Source of the DNA: Larimichthys crocea
Lineage: Eukaryota > Chordata > Actinopteri > Sciaenidae
DNA length: 64,000 bases
Reading direction: 5' to 3'
Assembly: GCF_000972845.2 (NCBI RefSeq)
Contig: NC_040033.1
Span: 4,306,241-4,370,240, forward strand
Shown: positions 31,990 to 44,900 of the stretch, piece after piece
Layout of the letters: each line of letters opens with the position of its first letter
Position numbering within the stretch: the first letter of the stretch is position 1
Program-made: the position numbers and the translations under genes
The notes under the pieces: model-generated
The model's input: the letters and a program-made list of their open reading frames with translations, nothing else
Told to the model about the DNA's origin: nothing
Databases searched by the model: none

Positions 31990-32300
31990 TCTTAAGGACC
32001 AAAGAAAGAAGCGCGTGACGAGATCAATGCCGCAATGACTAACTGTGCAACAGTGTCTTCAAGAACTGTGTGTCAGAAACTGCGTGAAGAAGGACTTGTT
32101 GGCAGAATAGCAGCAAAGATACCATTACTGAAGGAGAGACATGGAAATTTACAACAGAACACAAGAAATGGACAAAGAAGGATAAAGTGTTTGAAGTCTG
32201 AACAGTGTATGTTGGACGAAGGGAGGGTAGAGATATAAAGGTTAGTGACTTTTGCCAACAGTTAAACACAGAGGGGGTGGTAAGTCCAGACCTCAACCAT
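31990..32300 (+). mobile_element. Tc1-like transposase relic
   Basis: The plus frame around 32035-32238 reads VSSRTVCQKLREEGLVGRIAAK, matching the helix-turn-helix / linker region of Tc1 transposases. Degraded segments that correspond to the W..DESKF and GGGS regions follow (KSEQCMLDEGRVEI, then GGGG at about 32272). The DDE triad is not intact and no inverted termini were identified. Confidence 0.7.
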
Positions 32301-32509
32301 CGTAGAGCAAATTCGGGGCGAGCTGGAAAATAAACTGGACATAAAATAGACAGATCTATTGTACATTCAAAGGAAAGCCTTAATCAACTGCAACTGCAAT
32401 TCTCAATCACTCCACATGGTGAAGCTGCAAAACAGAAATATCCATGAAAGTGACCCGTGGAGGCAGTTTGTGTTCAGTGTTATGGAATTTTCTATCCTTA
32501 GGTTACACG

Positions 32510-32990
32510 AGGTCACGTCTGGGCCTTGAGGTCCTCGGCAGTATTAGTTGTTTGGCTTTGGTTGGGAACAGTAGGTGCCAGTCTATCTCGAAACTGTGGT
32601 GTCCAGGGTCACAGAGACCTGTTGCTGCCTTCATAGACATAATAGATAGCTTGTTGTTGATGTTCCAATCTGCGTGAAGAGACATCTGTGTCTCCAGACT
32701 AGAATATGCTGACAATAACACCTGCATGAATAAAAACATTCTCTTTGTCTAATTCTGGGCGTGCAGTATTTGGGGTGTTATCTTGGGGTTTAAAGTCGAT
32801 CCACCAGGATGAGTTGGGCAGAATGTGAGACCGACTCAGGCACTTCTGATGAACTTTGAGAGTGTCTCTAATTCTCGTTGGCCAAGCGTCAATAAATAAT
32901 ACAGCATAAGACATCAGAGGCTCCTGAACACTTTCTTCCTCCCTGACCTCACCATTGACCTTTGACTTCAGCTATTTCTCAACAACATTC
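32510..32990. repeat. dispersed repeat copy 2 (LTR-free)
   Basis: Counterpart of 12973-13401 plus 13965-14000. It continues uninterrupted through CTGACCTCACCATTGACC, the empty site for the solo LTR at 13402-13959. Exon A of the DUF6729-type gene is not present next to this copy. Confidence 0.75.
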
Positions 32991-35210
32991 AGAACATCTG
33001 AATGAACAAAACAATAAAATCCAGGTTCTGGGTTGAGGAGGTGGTTCAGTGACACACGTCTGTCTGTACATCTGGAGAATGCAGGCTGCAGTCTATTGCA
33101 TGTAGCCATTTAGGTTGCTATATTTTGATAGCAGTGTGTAGTTGTTGCATATTAAGGCCAGTAGGGGGCAGCAGACGCCACACAATAATGGCAGCTGTTC
33201 ACAGGCCTGAGCAAGATCAGTGAAAGCATGTGTGCAGCAGCAGATTACTGCAGTCATATGAAAGCAACATTGTACAACTTCTTTGGCTGATGGTGTCCTC
33301 CGGCTGCTCCGCCCCATCTTCCTGATGGACTGGGCTGCAAACTGCAGCTGCTGTTAGCTCAGTTTGTTAGCCGGGGTTGCATGCGCCACACAACCACACA
33401 GACGGGTGCGAACCCAGAATACTCAGGTGAGTAAGTCCAATGGATTTGATCAAATGTAAGCATGGTGATCATTTCAAGAAGGGTACGGTGAGCAGCCGAC
33501 TCCTCTTTCAGGTATAAAATCATCAGTGACAGTGAATTACTATGAAAACACACCTCTGAGGGTTTTTTCCCAAAGGAATCAAGGATAAGTTCGCAGTGAC
33601 GTCACTTGGGAATTCCCTTCTGGAAGAGTGGAGGTTAAACAACTCCTGTGAGTCAGCCACAAAGCCGTGAGAGTGCGGCCTACAAGGGAACCTCAAGGCC
33701 TGACACAGGAGGAAAAGGTGCCAAGTCAAAGCCAACTTGAAGGTATGAAGTCCAAAAGACACAAACACTCTTTTTCTGATAGACCAACCGAAGCCCACGA
33801 GGCAGGCCGGGGGGTCAGGTCAGTTCATCTTTATGCAGGTCATTGTTTTTTTTTTAACTCTCTCACACCTGCAGGAGAGCTAGGTTTATTTAAACAATGA
33901 CAAATCTGTCCTTAAGCAATGAGTACGGTGGATATCAACTCGCAGCACTGTCCATGAATCATTTACAATCAAAGTGAAGGTCACACACAAATATTTGGCT
34001 TGTGTCACAATAACCTGAGATGCGTTCACGTCATTCCTGAACGGTGCTATTATCAGATCCTGTCTGTACAGCAGCTTGTTCTGTCAGGCTGATTCCACCA
34101 GTTGGTTTATTTGAGTTCACCACAGGAGCCAGAATCCCCTCACAGTGCAGACTCAGCTATCGCGAGATTTGGGCTACACAGGTGCGAGGCTTGAGCTCAG
34201 AGATGCCGCCTTCAGAGGCTGTTGGAAATCTTGGTATTTTCTGTTGAACTACCCTGAAAAATGTGACAGAAGTTATAGACACTTAATTTTCTTGTTTGAT
34301 TCAACAACAGAGTGAAAAATAAACTGTAATCAAACAATATACTGATAAATAATTGGAAGATTAAAACGTCATTTAGATTAAAATCAATTACAGGCCACCT
34401 AATATTGAGTTGTTTAAATCTTTACGTCACATTTTTTAAAGTCAAAAATATGATTTGCAAAAATAATTATGTATTTCCGACCAAGAAGGGTGTTTTGATT
34501 CATTTTGCATCCTGCGTTTTGTATTTATTTATCATTGTTGTTGTCCAATATAATATTATGATCCATCTAATACATAAACAGGACCTGTTTTTCTGTACCT
34601 ATGTGCATATTTCATACCTCTTTGATGACGTAGGCCACATCTAAGCCTCTATAAGTGTACTAAATACCTGTATGTTACATAACTGTGCATGCATGTGTGC
34701 ACTTCAGTTAATCTGCAAATATTTTGATCATCTAATCCTCATTTAAGTCATTTTTTAAAGCAAAAATGACGATTTCAGCTTCTCAAGTTTGAAGGTTTGA
34801 TGTTACGTGACCGTAAACTGAAGTAAATTGAGATTATATGATTTAATTATATTAATTATATAAAATTATAGTGGGCATTTTCCACTGTTTTCTGACTTTT
34901 ACAGACAAAACAATGAATCGATGAAGTGGAAATGATCTGCAATATTCAGTGATAAAACAATAAACATAATTTGCAGCTTTATTCCAACTAAGGACTTTTA
35001 CACACCACTACAAAGATATACACTGTTTAGACTTATATTTACATTTATTTATGTTTATTATTTATGACTATCTAATTCCCTCACTGTCCTTATCTTTCAT
35101 TGTCTTCCCCCTTCACGTTCTTAAATCTAACTTTGTTTTGTATGTTAAATATACTAAAAATCTCTTAGGATTATAATAATATAATAATATAATAATAATA
35201 ATAATAATTA

Positions 35211-35241
<31 letters not shown>

Positions 35242-35336
35242 TATATATATGCTGCACATTAGCAGGCTCTGCCATTTGTTAGAAGCCAGCCAATGGGGCC
35301 AAAGAGGAAAATGTGAAATGGACAAGCAAATACCAT
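32990..35336. other. intergenic between NLR locus and sh3kbp1
   Basis: I see no supported gene. An AAT/ATT microsatellite occupies about 35174-35240. A weak tRNA-like stretch near 33350-33410 was not accepted. Confidence 0.5.
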
Positions 35337-36350
35337 CAAACTCTTTTTTTTATTATTATTATATGAAATTTCTATAATAAAGGGAGGGTGTGTGAGGAGT
35401 GGGAAATCATGTCCAAGTGGAAAAACGGTATTCATTGAGAGAAACTAATCTTAATATGATGACAGACAAACACAAACTGAAGCATGTCGCCGCCACTGTT
35501 CTCAGCGCACCCATGCACGGTGCAACGAATGCGTCACGAGAAGCTGGGATTTACCGTGGTCCGGTGAACGCAACGAGGGAGAGAGAGAGATTTGTTCATC
35601 AGCTCTTTTCCGCTCCTCGCTCTGCCTCCTCTGTCGTGTCACCGGAGAGAGAGAGAGAAAAAAGAGAGAGGAAGGAATAGGGTTTCATCTGACCCTCCTC
35701 CCGTTTCAGCGGATCTCTAGTACGAGCAGGAGGCTGGGACCCGCTCCGGTACAAACCCCCCTCTCTGTCTCTCTCTCTCTCTTTACCTGAAACAAACCAC
35801 TTTCCTCTGTTACCGACCAAGCCTGCAGGACAGCAGCAGCAGCACACCGGGAGACATAATATGGTAAGATGCATCGCTTCTTTTTCTTTTTTTTGCTTCT
35901 AATTGGAGAATGCCCCAAAAATAGCCTCGAGCGCCTCTTGCGCATCTGGATAGGCTGGAATAAACGCCCGGTCCAGATGCGCGCTGGGTTCAGCCTCTCT
36001 CCTTCCTACACGCACCCACCCTCCCCTCCCCTCCTCCTCTCGCTTTCTCCTATCCTCCCTACCTCACCTCCCCTGACGTCGCTTTCAGACATAGCCGAGC
36101 TGTTTGTGAGTGAACACAGCAGGCTTGGCTTCTTTTTATATTTCATATATATAGTGTGTGTGTGTGTGTGTGTGTGTGTTATTCAGGATTAGAAAGCTGC
36201 GTGGGCGGTGCGCAGCGTGGAGATTTGGAGGAGAGCAGCCGGTCACATGAGGAGTTGCAGATGTTGACACGTTTACATTCACTCTGTCTATGTCTGTCTG
36301 CCCCATTGTGTTCCACAGTGTTTGACTCTCTCCAGCTCTGCCTCCTCCTC

Positions 36351-36386
<36 letters not shown>

Positions 36387-36997
36387 CTCTCTCCTCGTCT
36401 CGGGATGAAGAGGCCTGTGACGTGTGACATCCTCCTCTCATCATCGCCATCATTTCCCACAGCACTGCGCGCTGTTGCACACGAATGCATGGAGATAAAA
36501 ACTGACTGCAGGTTGTCAGACGTCGTGCATGCGCTTCCCTCCCTTTTCCGTGCTATCCTTTAACCCCAGGAGACATTCCTCCGGATTGCTTGGCATCATC
36601 GCAGGAGCATCCACACTTTGCAAATGAATGAATTCATTGAGGGTGTGAATCTAGCATGACATGAAGCGTAAATGAAGATATGAGCTTCTTCTTTCCCCAT
36701 GGACGGCTGTCTCTGCTGCATGTAAACAAACCAAAGCACAGCTTACCTCACGGGCACAGTACACATGGACGGATTACCGTCGATCAATGTGTGTTTAATT
36801 AATCACAAGATGGGCTTTAATGGCGACCACTAAATGTGTTGCATCAGCCACAAAAACGGAAAGGGCCTCCACACAGTTTGAACAACCTGCATGTACGCGC
36901 AGCCCTGAATAAATCTGTCAAATCAATTTAGCTGAAGGTGACAGGATGTATGCACGATGCACAGAAAGGTGGTGTTAGTGGTGGAGCAGGTGTGAAG
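35337..36997 (+). repeat. sh3kbp1 first-exon segment, copy 1
   Basis: This is nearly identical to 37489-39142 across about 1.65 kb, with scattered 1-2 base indels. It contains the 5' UTR region and a start-codon context at 35861 reading ATATG|GTAAGA. Spliced at that donor, the exon would end in phase 0 and exon 2 would be read out of frame. It stops exactly at the 10-N gap. Confidence 0.85.
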
Positions 36998-37007
36998 NNN
37001 NNNNNNN
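36998..37007. other. assembly gap (10 N)
   Basis: Ten Ns sit at the exact right edge of duplication copy 1, which suggests a contig join. The 37008-37488 sequence between gap and copy 2 is unique in the window. Confidence 0.95.
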
Positions 37008-37488
37008 GTGCAGTTGCAAGAGGAGTTGTTGTTGTAACCGCATAGACAGTGCTAACAACGAGCCGAGGAGGGCAGACAACGAAGCGTAGGCAGTAGATCT
37101 CTGTACCCACATCCTTCATCTCACCCAAATATGAGGCCTCACTTCACCATCCCCGGATCTGTATGAACAACTCTGATGTTTACCTCAACAGTCGCACATT
37201 ATAGTCAGCCTGGAGATAACGAAACGCGAGTGCAATTATGAAAAGACAGTTACTGGATGATCTTTTAAGAGCGTTTTTTTTTTCAAGGCAGGTTTTCTTG
37301 GAGTGTGTCAGATCCCCCTTTTTACGCCACGTCAGGTTTTGCATGAATCGAGCGTATGATGACATTAGTGATAACGTTTGTCTTTATCTCTCTTGCTTTT
37401 TCCTCGCTTTTGTAGACCATTAAAGATGGTTGCCTGACCTGGTTGCTGGTTGCTGCTTTTAACTTTGCTTTTTTTTATGTCACATGAA

Positions 37489-38495
37489 CAAACTCTTTTT
37501 TATTATTATTATTATGAAATTTCTATAATAAAGGGAGGGTGTGTGAGGAGTGGGAAATCATGTCCAAGTGGAAAAACGGTTCATTTGAGAGAAACTAATC
37601 TTAATATGATGACAGACAAACACAAACTGAAGCATGTCGCCGCCATCTGTTCTCAGCGCACCCATGCACGGTGCAACGAATTGCGTCACGAGAAGCTGGG
37701 ATTTACGCGTGGTCCGTGAACGCAACGAGGGAGAGAGAGAGATTTGTTCATCAGCTCTTTTCCGCTCCTCGCTCTGCCTCCTCTGTCGTGTCACCGGAGA
37801 GAGAGAGAGAAAAAAAAGAGAGAGGAAGGAATATGGTTTCATCTGACCCTCCTCCCGTTTCAGCGGATCTCTAGTACGAGCAGGAGGCTGGGACCCGCTC
37901 CGGTACAAACCCCCCTCTCTCTGTCTCTCTCTCTTTACCTGAAACAAACCACCTTTCCTCTGTTACCGACAAAGCCTGCAGGAGCAGCAGCAGCACACCG
38001 GGAGACATAAATGGGTAAGATGCATCGCTTCTTTTCTTTTTTTGTGCTTCTAATTTGGAGAATGCCCCCAAAAATAGCCTCGAGCGCCTCTTGCGCATCT
38101 GGATAGGCTGGAATAAACGCCCGGTCCAGATGCGCGCTGGGTTCAGCCTCTCTCCTTCCTACACGCACCCACCCTCCTCCTCCTCCTCCTCCTCTCGCTT
38201 TCTCCTATCCTCCCTACCTCACCTCCCCTGACGTCGCTTTCAGACATAGCCGAGCTGTTTGTGAGTGACCACAGCAGGCTTGGCTTCTTTTTATATTTCA
38301 TATATTCATATGTGTGTGTGTGTGTGTGTGTGTATTCATGATTAGAAAGCTGCGTGGGCGTGCGCAGCGCGGAGATTTGGAGGAGAGCAGCCGGTCACAT
38401 TGATGAGTTGCAGATGTTGACACGTTTACATTCACTCTGTCTATGTCTGTCTGCCCCATTGTGTTCCACAGTGTTTGACTCTCTCCAGCTCTGCC

Positions 38496-38543
<48 letters not shown>

Positions 38544-39142
38544 GATGAAGCAGGCCTGTGACTGTGACATTTCCTCCTCTCATCATCGCCATCATTTCCC
38601 ACAGCACTGCGCTGTTGCACACGAATGCATGGAGATTAAAACTGACTGCAGGTTGTCAGACGTCGTGCATGCGCTTCCCTCCCTTTCCGTGCTACTCCTT
38701 TAACCCCAGGAGACATTCCTCCGGATTGCTTGGCATCATCGCAGGAGCACTCCACACTTTGCAAATGAATGAATTCATTGAGGGTGTGAATCTAGCATGA
38801 CATGAAGCGTAAATGAAGATATGAGCTTCTTCTTTCCCCATTGGACGGCTGTCTCTGCTGCATGTAAACAAACCAAATGCACAGCTTAACCTCACGGGCA
38901 CAGTTACACATGGACGGATTACCGTCGATCAATGTGTGTTTAATTAATCACAAGATGGGCTTTAATATGCGACCACTAAATGTGCTGCATCAGCCACAAA
39001 AACGGAAAGGGCCTCCACACAGTTTGAACACCTGCATGTACGCGCAGCCCTGAATAAATCTGTCAAATCAATTTAGCTGAAGGTGACAGGATGTATGCAC
39101 GATGCACAGAAAGGTGGTGTTAGTGGTGGAGCAGGTGTGAAG
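37489..39142 (+). repeat. sh3kbp1 first-exon segment, copy 2
   Basis: This copy carries the start-codon context ATGG|GTAAGA at 38011, whose phase fits exon 2. GA-rich and CpG-containing DNA around 37720-38010 is the likely 5' UTR and promoter region. No TATA box is evident. Confidence 0.85.
38011..38014 (+). CDS. sh3kbp1: sh3kbp1 exon 1 (start codon plus one base)
   Basis: ATGG followed by donor GTAAGA. The single leftover G joins TG of exon 2 to give MVEAVVEF, the expected CIN85 N-terminus. This phase fit is the reason for choosing 38011 over the duplicate at 35861. Confidence 0.8.
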
Positions 39143-41846
39143 GAAGTTTTTTGGCCTATAATCCATCCACGAGTACAACAACACCGCTAACTATCAAACC
39201 CCCAGCAAGGCCAAAGCACCAACCATCGGGCGTAGTCAGGTTGACTAACTATCTCATTGAATTAACGCCTCTATGCCAGTGTCACGTAAATCATCACTGC
39301 ATCGTGAAAGTAGACTTGATGGCACAACACTTGGACCTAATTGGCATTGCATTGATGTTAAAAGACACCCAGGTCCCTTTTTTAACGTTATTTTTACGTT
39401 AAACTTGCAGGACTACGGGACTATTCTGTTGTTTCGAGGCTTGTTCCTCAAAATAACGAAGACTCGAGTACAAAACATCGCGCTCACAGTGGATATCCTT
39501 CTGCAGTTTTGCTGCTGCTGCAGTTTTTCAGGCAGATTTCTGACGGTTGATTCGGTGACGTTGACACAAAAGATTGTGCAGTTACACACATTTCAAAAGT
39601 TTCTCTGTCGTCATTCGTCCTGACGGAAAGCACAACCGAAAAAGGCCTGTGGCACTTTTTCTCAGCCAGAATCGAAAAAACTTTCACTCTCTTTGTTTGT
39701 CTCTGCTGTGCTGTCTCTCTTTCCACCTACATTAAAAGCACAAAGACGAATGCACACAAGTCGCAAACAAACCGAAGGGGTTTTGTCGAAACGCTGGGAA
39801 TTAGATATAGACAATGCAGGTTGAGGGAGTTTAGAAAAGCGCAGAATAACTTCCCCATAATGCAGCGGAATAATGAGCAGAGAATGGCTGGAATTTTCCT
39901 TTAATGTGGGAGAATTTTGCTGAAGTCTGTGATCCGATCCACAGTTGGAGTGGGTGGCTTTGACTCCCAGTGGGCTGCAGTCCAGCGCGAATGTTTTACC
40001 GACAGAAACAGGCAGCTGTTCTTGACATCATCAGCGACTGAAACATACCCACAACTAAACACAGGTCTGCTGTAAACCAGTGAAATGTCAGCATGGCTTT
40101 GCAGAGTTCACTGCGCCTGTATGTGTAGTTTCCCGTTATCTAAACTGACTGCAGCTGTTCAGAGGACGCTCAGTTCCTGTATGTGTGTGTCTGTCTGTGT
40201 GTGTGTGTGTCTGTGTGTGTGTTGCTTGACCACTTGAGTGGGAGTTTTGTTTTGTCTGCAGACTTGCAAGTATTCATGTCTCTCGTCTTTTCACGGCCTC
40301 CTGTCTGTCATTTTTGCATTTTTAGCCTTGCACACACAAGCAATCTATCACCAACCATCAACAGCAGAGCTGAAACTAACAATTATTTTTATTATACGTT
40401 AATCTGCAATTGCAATTGTTTAGTCTGTATGTCATGAAGTAGCAGAAAAAATGCCAACTTCCCAAAGACGTGACATCCGTAAGTCACTTATTCTGCTCGT
40501 TGCAGTTCAAAATAAATAATTTTCCATCATATATGACGCTTGGAAAATGACTTAAAGGTCCAGTGTGTACATTTTAGGTGGTTCTAGTTACAGAATTTAC
40601 TACGCATACTATGTTTTCATTAGTAAATAATCGTGTTTATATATCTACAGACGGGTCCTCTTCCAGGGAGTCCACCATTTTGATCTGTCATCTTACAGTA
40701 GCCCAGAAAGGACAAATTAAACACATGGGGTTTCTTGTGTTTTTTGTGCATTTCATGCCTGTAATCTTTCATGCGAGTAAAAGGAGTGAAACGAGGGAGT
40801 TGCAATTCACAACTACACCCCTAATCTGCATACCGACCCTTAAATGATCCATACGTTATGTCAAGCTTGTGTAAGTTAATTAGTTTGATTTTGCTAAAAC
40901 ATATTTGTACTAGAAAAAGTAGCTTTATGTCTGGTTAACCCACCCACCCATCAACACATTCAACTGTGGACTAGTTAGCTAGTTAGTTAAACAAACATTA
41001 AAGTCTGTGTAAAGGCGAATCTGAGATTTCTTTCACAACACATTAAAAATGTTGGAAAATAGTTTCTGAAAACACGTGAAAAGTCTTTGAACCATTTATT
41101 ACTGAAATGTGGAGTTAGAGGTTCAAACAGTTTTCAGTCCAGGATCTTTGTGGGCGGTCCTTAAAGGGTGGCTCGATGACACACTGAGGCCACCCTGAGC
41201 AGAGAGATAGAGATGAATTAATCCTCAATCATGTTCATTTTATGAACTCATCTGACCCCCACAGTCCTGGAACACATATTTTTATTCTGACTTTACACAG
41301 ACTTAAAGCTACTTTTTGCTCTCACACGTATTACAGCTAACCCAGTTAAACATTTTAAGACTGGTGAGGTCCAAACAGTCTGTGATAACATTGTTTATAC
41401 ACTAGCATTAATTTGAAGTCTTGTTTTTGTTCAACATTCACTCATTAGACTCAGCGTCCGCATTCCTGGCTGCTAAATGTTTAACTTTATCCAGCAGCTA
41501 GTCGCAAACTTTGTTGTTTATCACATACCTTGGTGGATATAGACTGAACCGTAAAGCTACAGGACAAACAATGCATCAAGCTATAAAGAGGCTAACAAGC
41601 TTCTTAGAGCTGCAGTTTGTGCTGGATTTATTCACCCCTGCTACCATACGGCCTACTGAGAAGTGTGTCCGTATCAGGTGTAAATGGGGTCTCCGAGTGA
41701 CCCCGTTTGGTTTTGGCCGACATGACTCAAACAGGAGTAAATTATGTATTTTGTCGGAGGCTAATTTCAGTTGCAGATTTGGCGCACGAGTGAGTATGTA
41801 CAGCAGTAGGACAGTGTATGTGGGATTGACTCAAAATAAACTGCAC

Positions 41847-41904
<58 letters not shown>

Positions 41905-44900
41905 CATGATAATGAAGGTAGATGTCACCCAGGGCAACCGTGTGGCTCCCAGATGTGTTTTTTAATAGTCTTTGGATAATAATGGAGCTCGGCTATATCA
42001 GGCTTTAGATGTTTTTCTTTTGTAGGATCAGCTCAATTATGTTTTTTATCTTTGAAATATAAAATATAAATTAATTATTAATTCATTTATGCAGCTCTGC
42101 AGGCTGATTTCTAAGATTTCTTTGCAGTAACCTTCATATTTCTTTTCAGAGTGTCACTCTTCTTTCACATTTTCTTTGCTGCATTGTGTTTGCCATTCCA
42201 TCATGCTGTGTTGTCATATCATGTCCTTTCATATAGACAATAAATTTGGGCTGTTTGCTTTGTAAAACAACATCCAGTGTGGATCTATTGCAGGGCTCAG
42301 TTTCCACTATTTCTGCATAGACAGATCTCCTCTTCACAGCCCCTTTGACGTTGACTTTGTGACACTTTTAACTCGCACCCTTCTTTACACTCTGCGATGT
42401 GTGTTCTGTGCACAAGCTGTCGTCTTCCTCGGCAGTGTATGTGCTGTTGACTGACGTGGGTGGGTGGGTGGACGGACCGCAGTGCGTTGTCATGTTCTGC
42501 CACTCGGATGTACTGTAAAGGGTGGTGGTTTGCACAACAACTGCCACTAGCTATAAATTGGGTGTACATACTTCTTCTTACTGAACAGTCTTATACTTGC
42601 CACTTCCCCACAAACTACACAACTGAGAGCAAAAAAAAAAAAAGAAAGAAGAAAGAATTCTTGCCACGTTGCTGTCTCGTCTGCAGCTAATCTCTCTGGT
42701 TATCTTGAGCCAGAATCATATCCTCCCCATCTGAGCACCAGGCCAACTTGGACTAAAGGATTCCTCTTTGTCTGTTTAATATTGATGACTTATAGAAGTT
42801 CCTCTTCCTTGATTTAGATGCTCAGTGACACCCTTGACCACACGCTTGTGGCCGACTGTGGCATCGTGTCATTGTTGTGGGGTGTTAGTGCACTGGTGCA
42901 AGCATGCAACTTTCTGTGCATTTAACAACGTACCGTATGTGTGTGCATACGTGTGTGAGGGAGAAATCGTTTTGGGGAGGAAGCCAGTGTGTCTGAGTCA
43001 TAGCAACACCCCTTTTATACTGTTGTTCCCATGGTTACCCCACCCCCTGAAACTCCCCCGCTTCAACCCCCCTTCCCACCCACCTTTTAGCTGCATACAC
43101 AGTTCAGACAAGGATCAGGCCTCTACAGCCAATTTATGTGTGTGTGTGTGTGTGTGTGCAAAGGTTTAGAGTTAAGAAAGCTATATGTGACATGACACAT
43201 TCAGTACATTTTTTCAAGTATTAGCAGCTGCTAAAGTCACAAGTGAGAAGCAAGTCACAAGGTGTTTGTGTGTGTAAAGTACATTTCCACAGCAGTAATT
43301 CTGTTTGTAACGTATCGCAGTCATGCTGCTGAGTTTTAAAGACGAAACACTGTTTTTATTCGGTCGATTAATTCCAATCGCATCTGCTTTTTTAACCCGC
43401 TGATAATGAACACTCCCTCCGCGAGTTATCAGATTCAACTCTCCGGACAAACTGGTCTGGGACTTTGTTCAGTACTGATGTTCAGCCCAGATTATCTCAT
43501 AATGTGAGGGGGATTACAGATCCAGTCTTCCAGGACCCGCTCGCCGACACATCTGCAAAACCTGCAATAATATATCTGAATGATTACATAAGTACTTTCC
43601 AATAACAGAGACATGTCGACAAGGAGATGATGTATTGCCATGGAAAGGTAAACATTCTAGCCCATGAGGCTAATAATAGCTGCCGTATCAGCACTACCGT
43701 TGACAGATATGAGTTAAAAGTTAACACTGACCGCATCTTCCCAACAGATTTCTCATCCAGCCTTGTTTAGCCTTATCACTGCAAAGCATTATTACCACGG
43801 ATGTGTATGAAGAACTGGTGTTGGTGTTGGAGCTCCATTTATTCTCATGGGAACTGCTCAGTGGTGCATGAAGCCAACAGAAAGTTCAATTTCTGGTCAT
43901 AAAATTACCCAGATGGTCCATGTACGCTTCCAGATTGTATGGCCCATAGATAACTCGTACTAGAGACTTCTATTGGCCATCTGCTGACTTTTATGGGGAT
44001 TAAATATTTAACCGCTGTCGACTTTCTTTATGTTATAATGGATAATAATGGAGGGTCGTTGCTCAAAAATATGTGTCCACCATTTTACAGCTGTGTGTTT
44101 CTCAATGTAGGTTTATGTCGAAGTCTTTTTGGGCCAGCGTGCGTCATATGATGGACAAGGTTTGGCTCCAAAGCGAAGCTCAGCGTCTGTCTTTCAACCT
44201 TTTATTTCTCAATTTTCTCGCCATTGACCAAAAGTCACAGATTTACCCTTGTCCGGCGGCTTCTTACACTCTTCCATAATTTTCTTAGCCTCTAATGTCA
44301 ACATCCTCTTTGGTCTGTCCACAGAGGCTGCCGAGCCTGGTTAACATTGACTGCTTGCCCAGCTCCTGTTCTAGCACAACACCGACTCCGCTCCCTGTCA
44401 GCATTCGCCCACGCCCGGGGCCTGAAAACCTCTTCTCAGTTCTCCAAAACGTCTGTGGTACAAACACTAACACTCCTCCAGTGCTCTGAGCTCACAGTCT
44501 GGGCAGCCCGGCTATCAAGCTGGCACATTTAACACGTAGACGCAACATTATTCGTCTTCATTACGATCCACTATCGAGAAATAAATCCTTTTTAGCGTGT
44601 GACAACACTCAGCACAATAACAACTCAGCGAGGTTTAGGGAAAACATTGTGGTTTGGGGTTTAAATGACTGCTTTGTAAAGGTTTAGGGAGCTTCGCCAT
44701 GATGGTTACGGTTACGGGACGATCGTGGTCACGGTTAAAAGAAAGCAAAGTGATTGTCGCTCCACAACAACGTCACGTGATTTAATCCACTGCTCCCGTC
44801 ATAGCTACTACGTCAGGTAGAGAGGCCTTTGTCACTTGAAGGTAAACAGATGTTTGCTGACGTTTTTCTTGGGAGGACGGTCTCGGTTTAAGAGGAAGGA

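Noticed and set aside
33345..33412. tRNA-like stretch (TTAGCTCAGTTTGTTAGC ... GGGTGCGAACCC)
   Set aside because: A- and B-box resemblance is partial and the arms do not pair. Possibly an old SINE head, but not supported.
35861..35863. ATG of duplication copy 1 as the sh3kbp1 start
   Set aside because: Its donor follows ATG directly, so exon 2 would be read out of frame. The ATGG donor at 38011 fits the CIN85 N-terminus.
36136..36563. Frames over 100 codons on both strands near the first-exon duplication
   Set aside because: They read through (TG)n and (TC)n microsatellites and lack protein character. The same frames in copy 2 are broken by indels.
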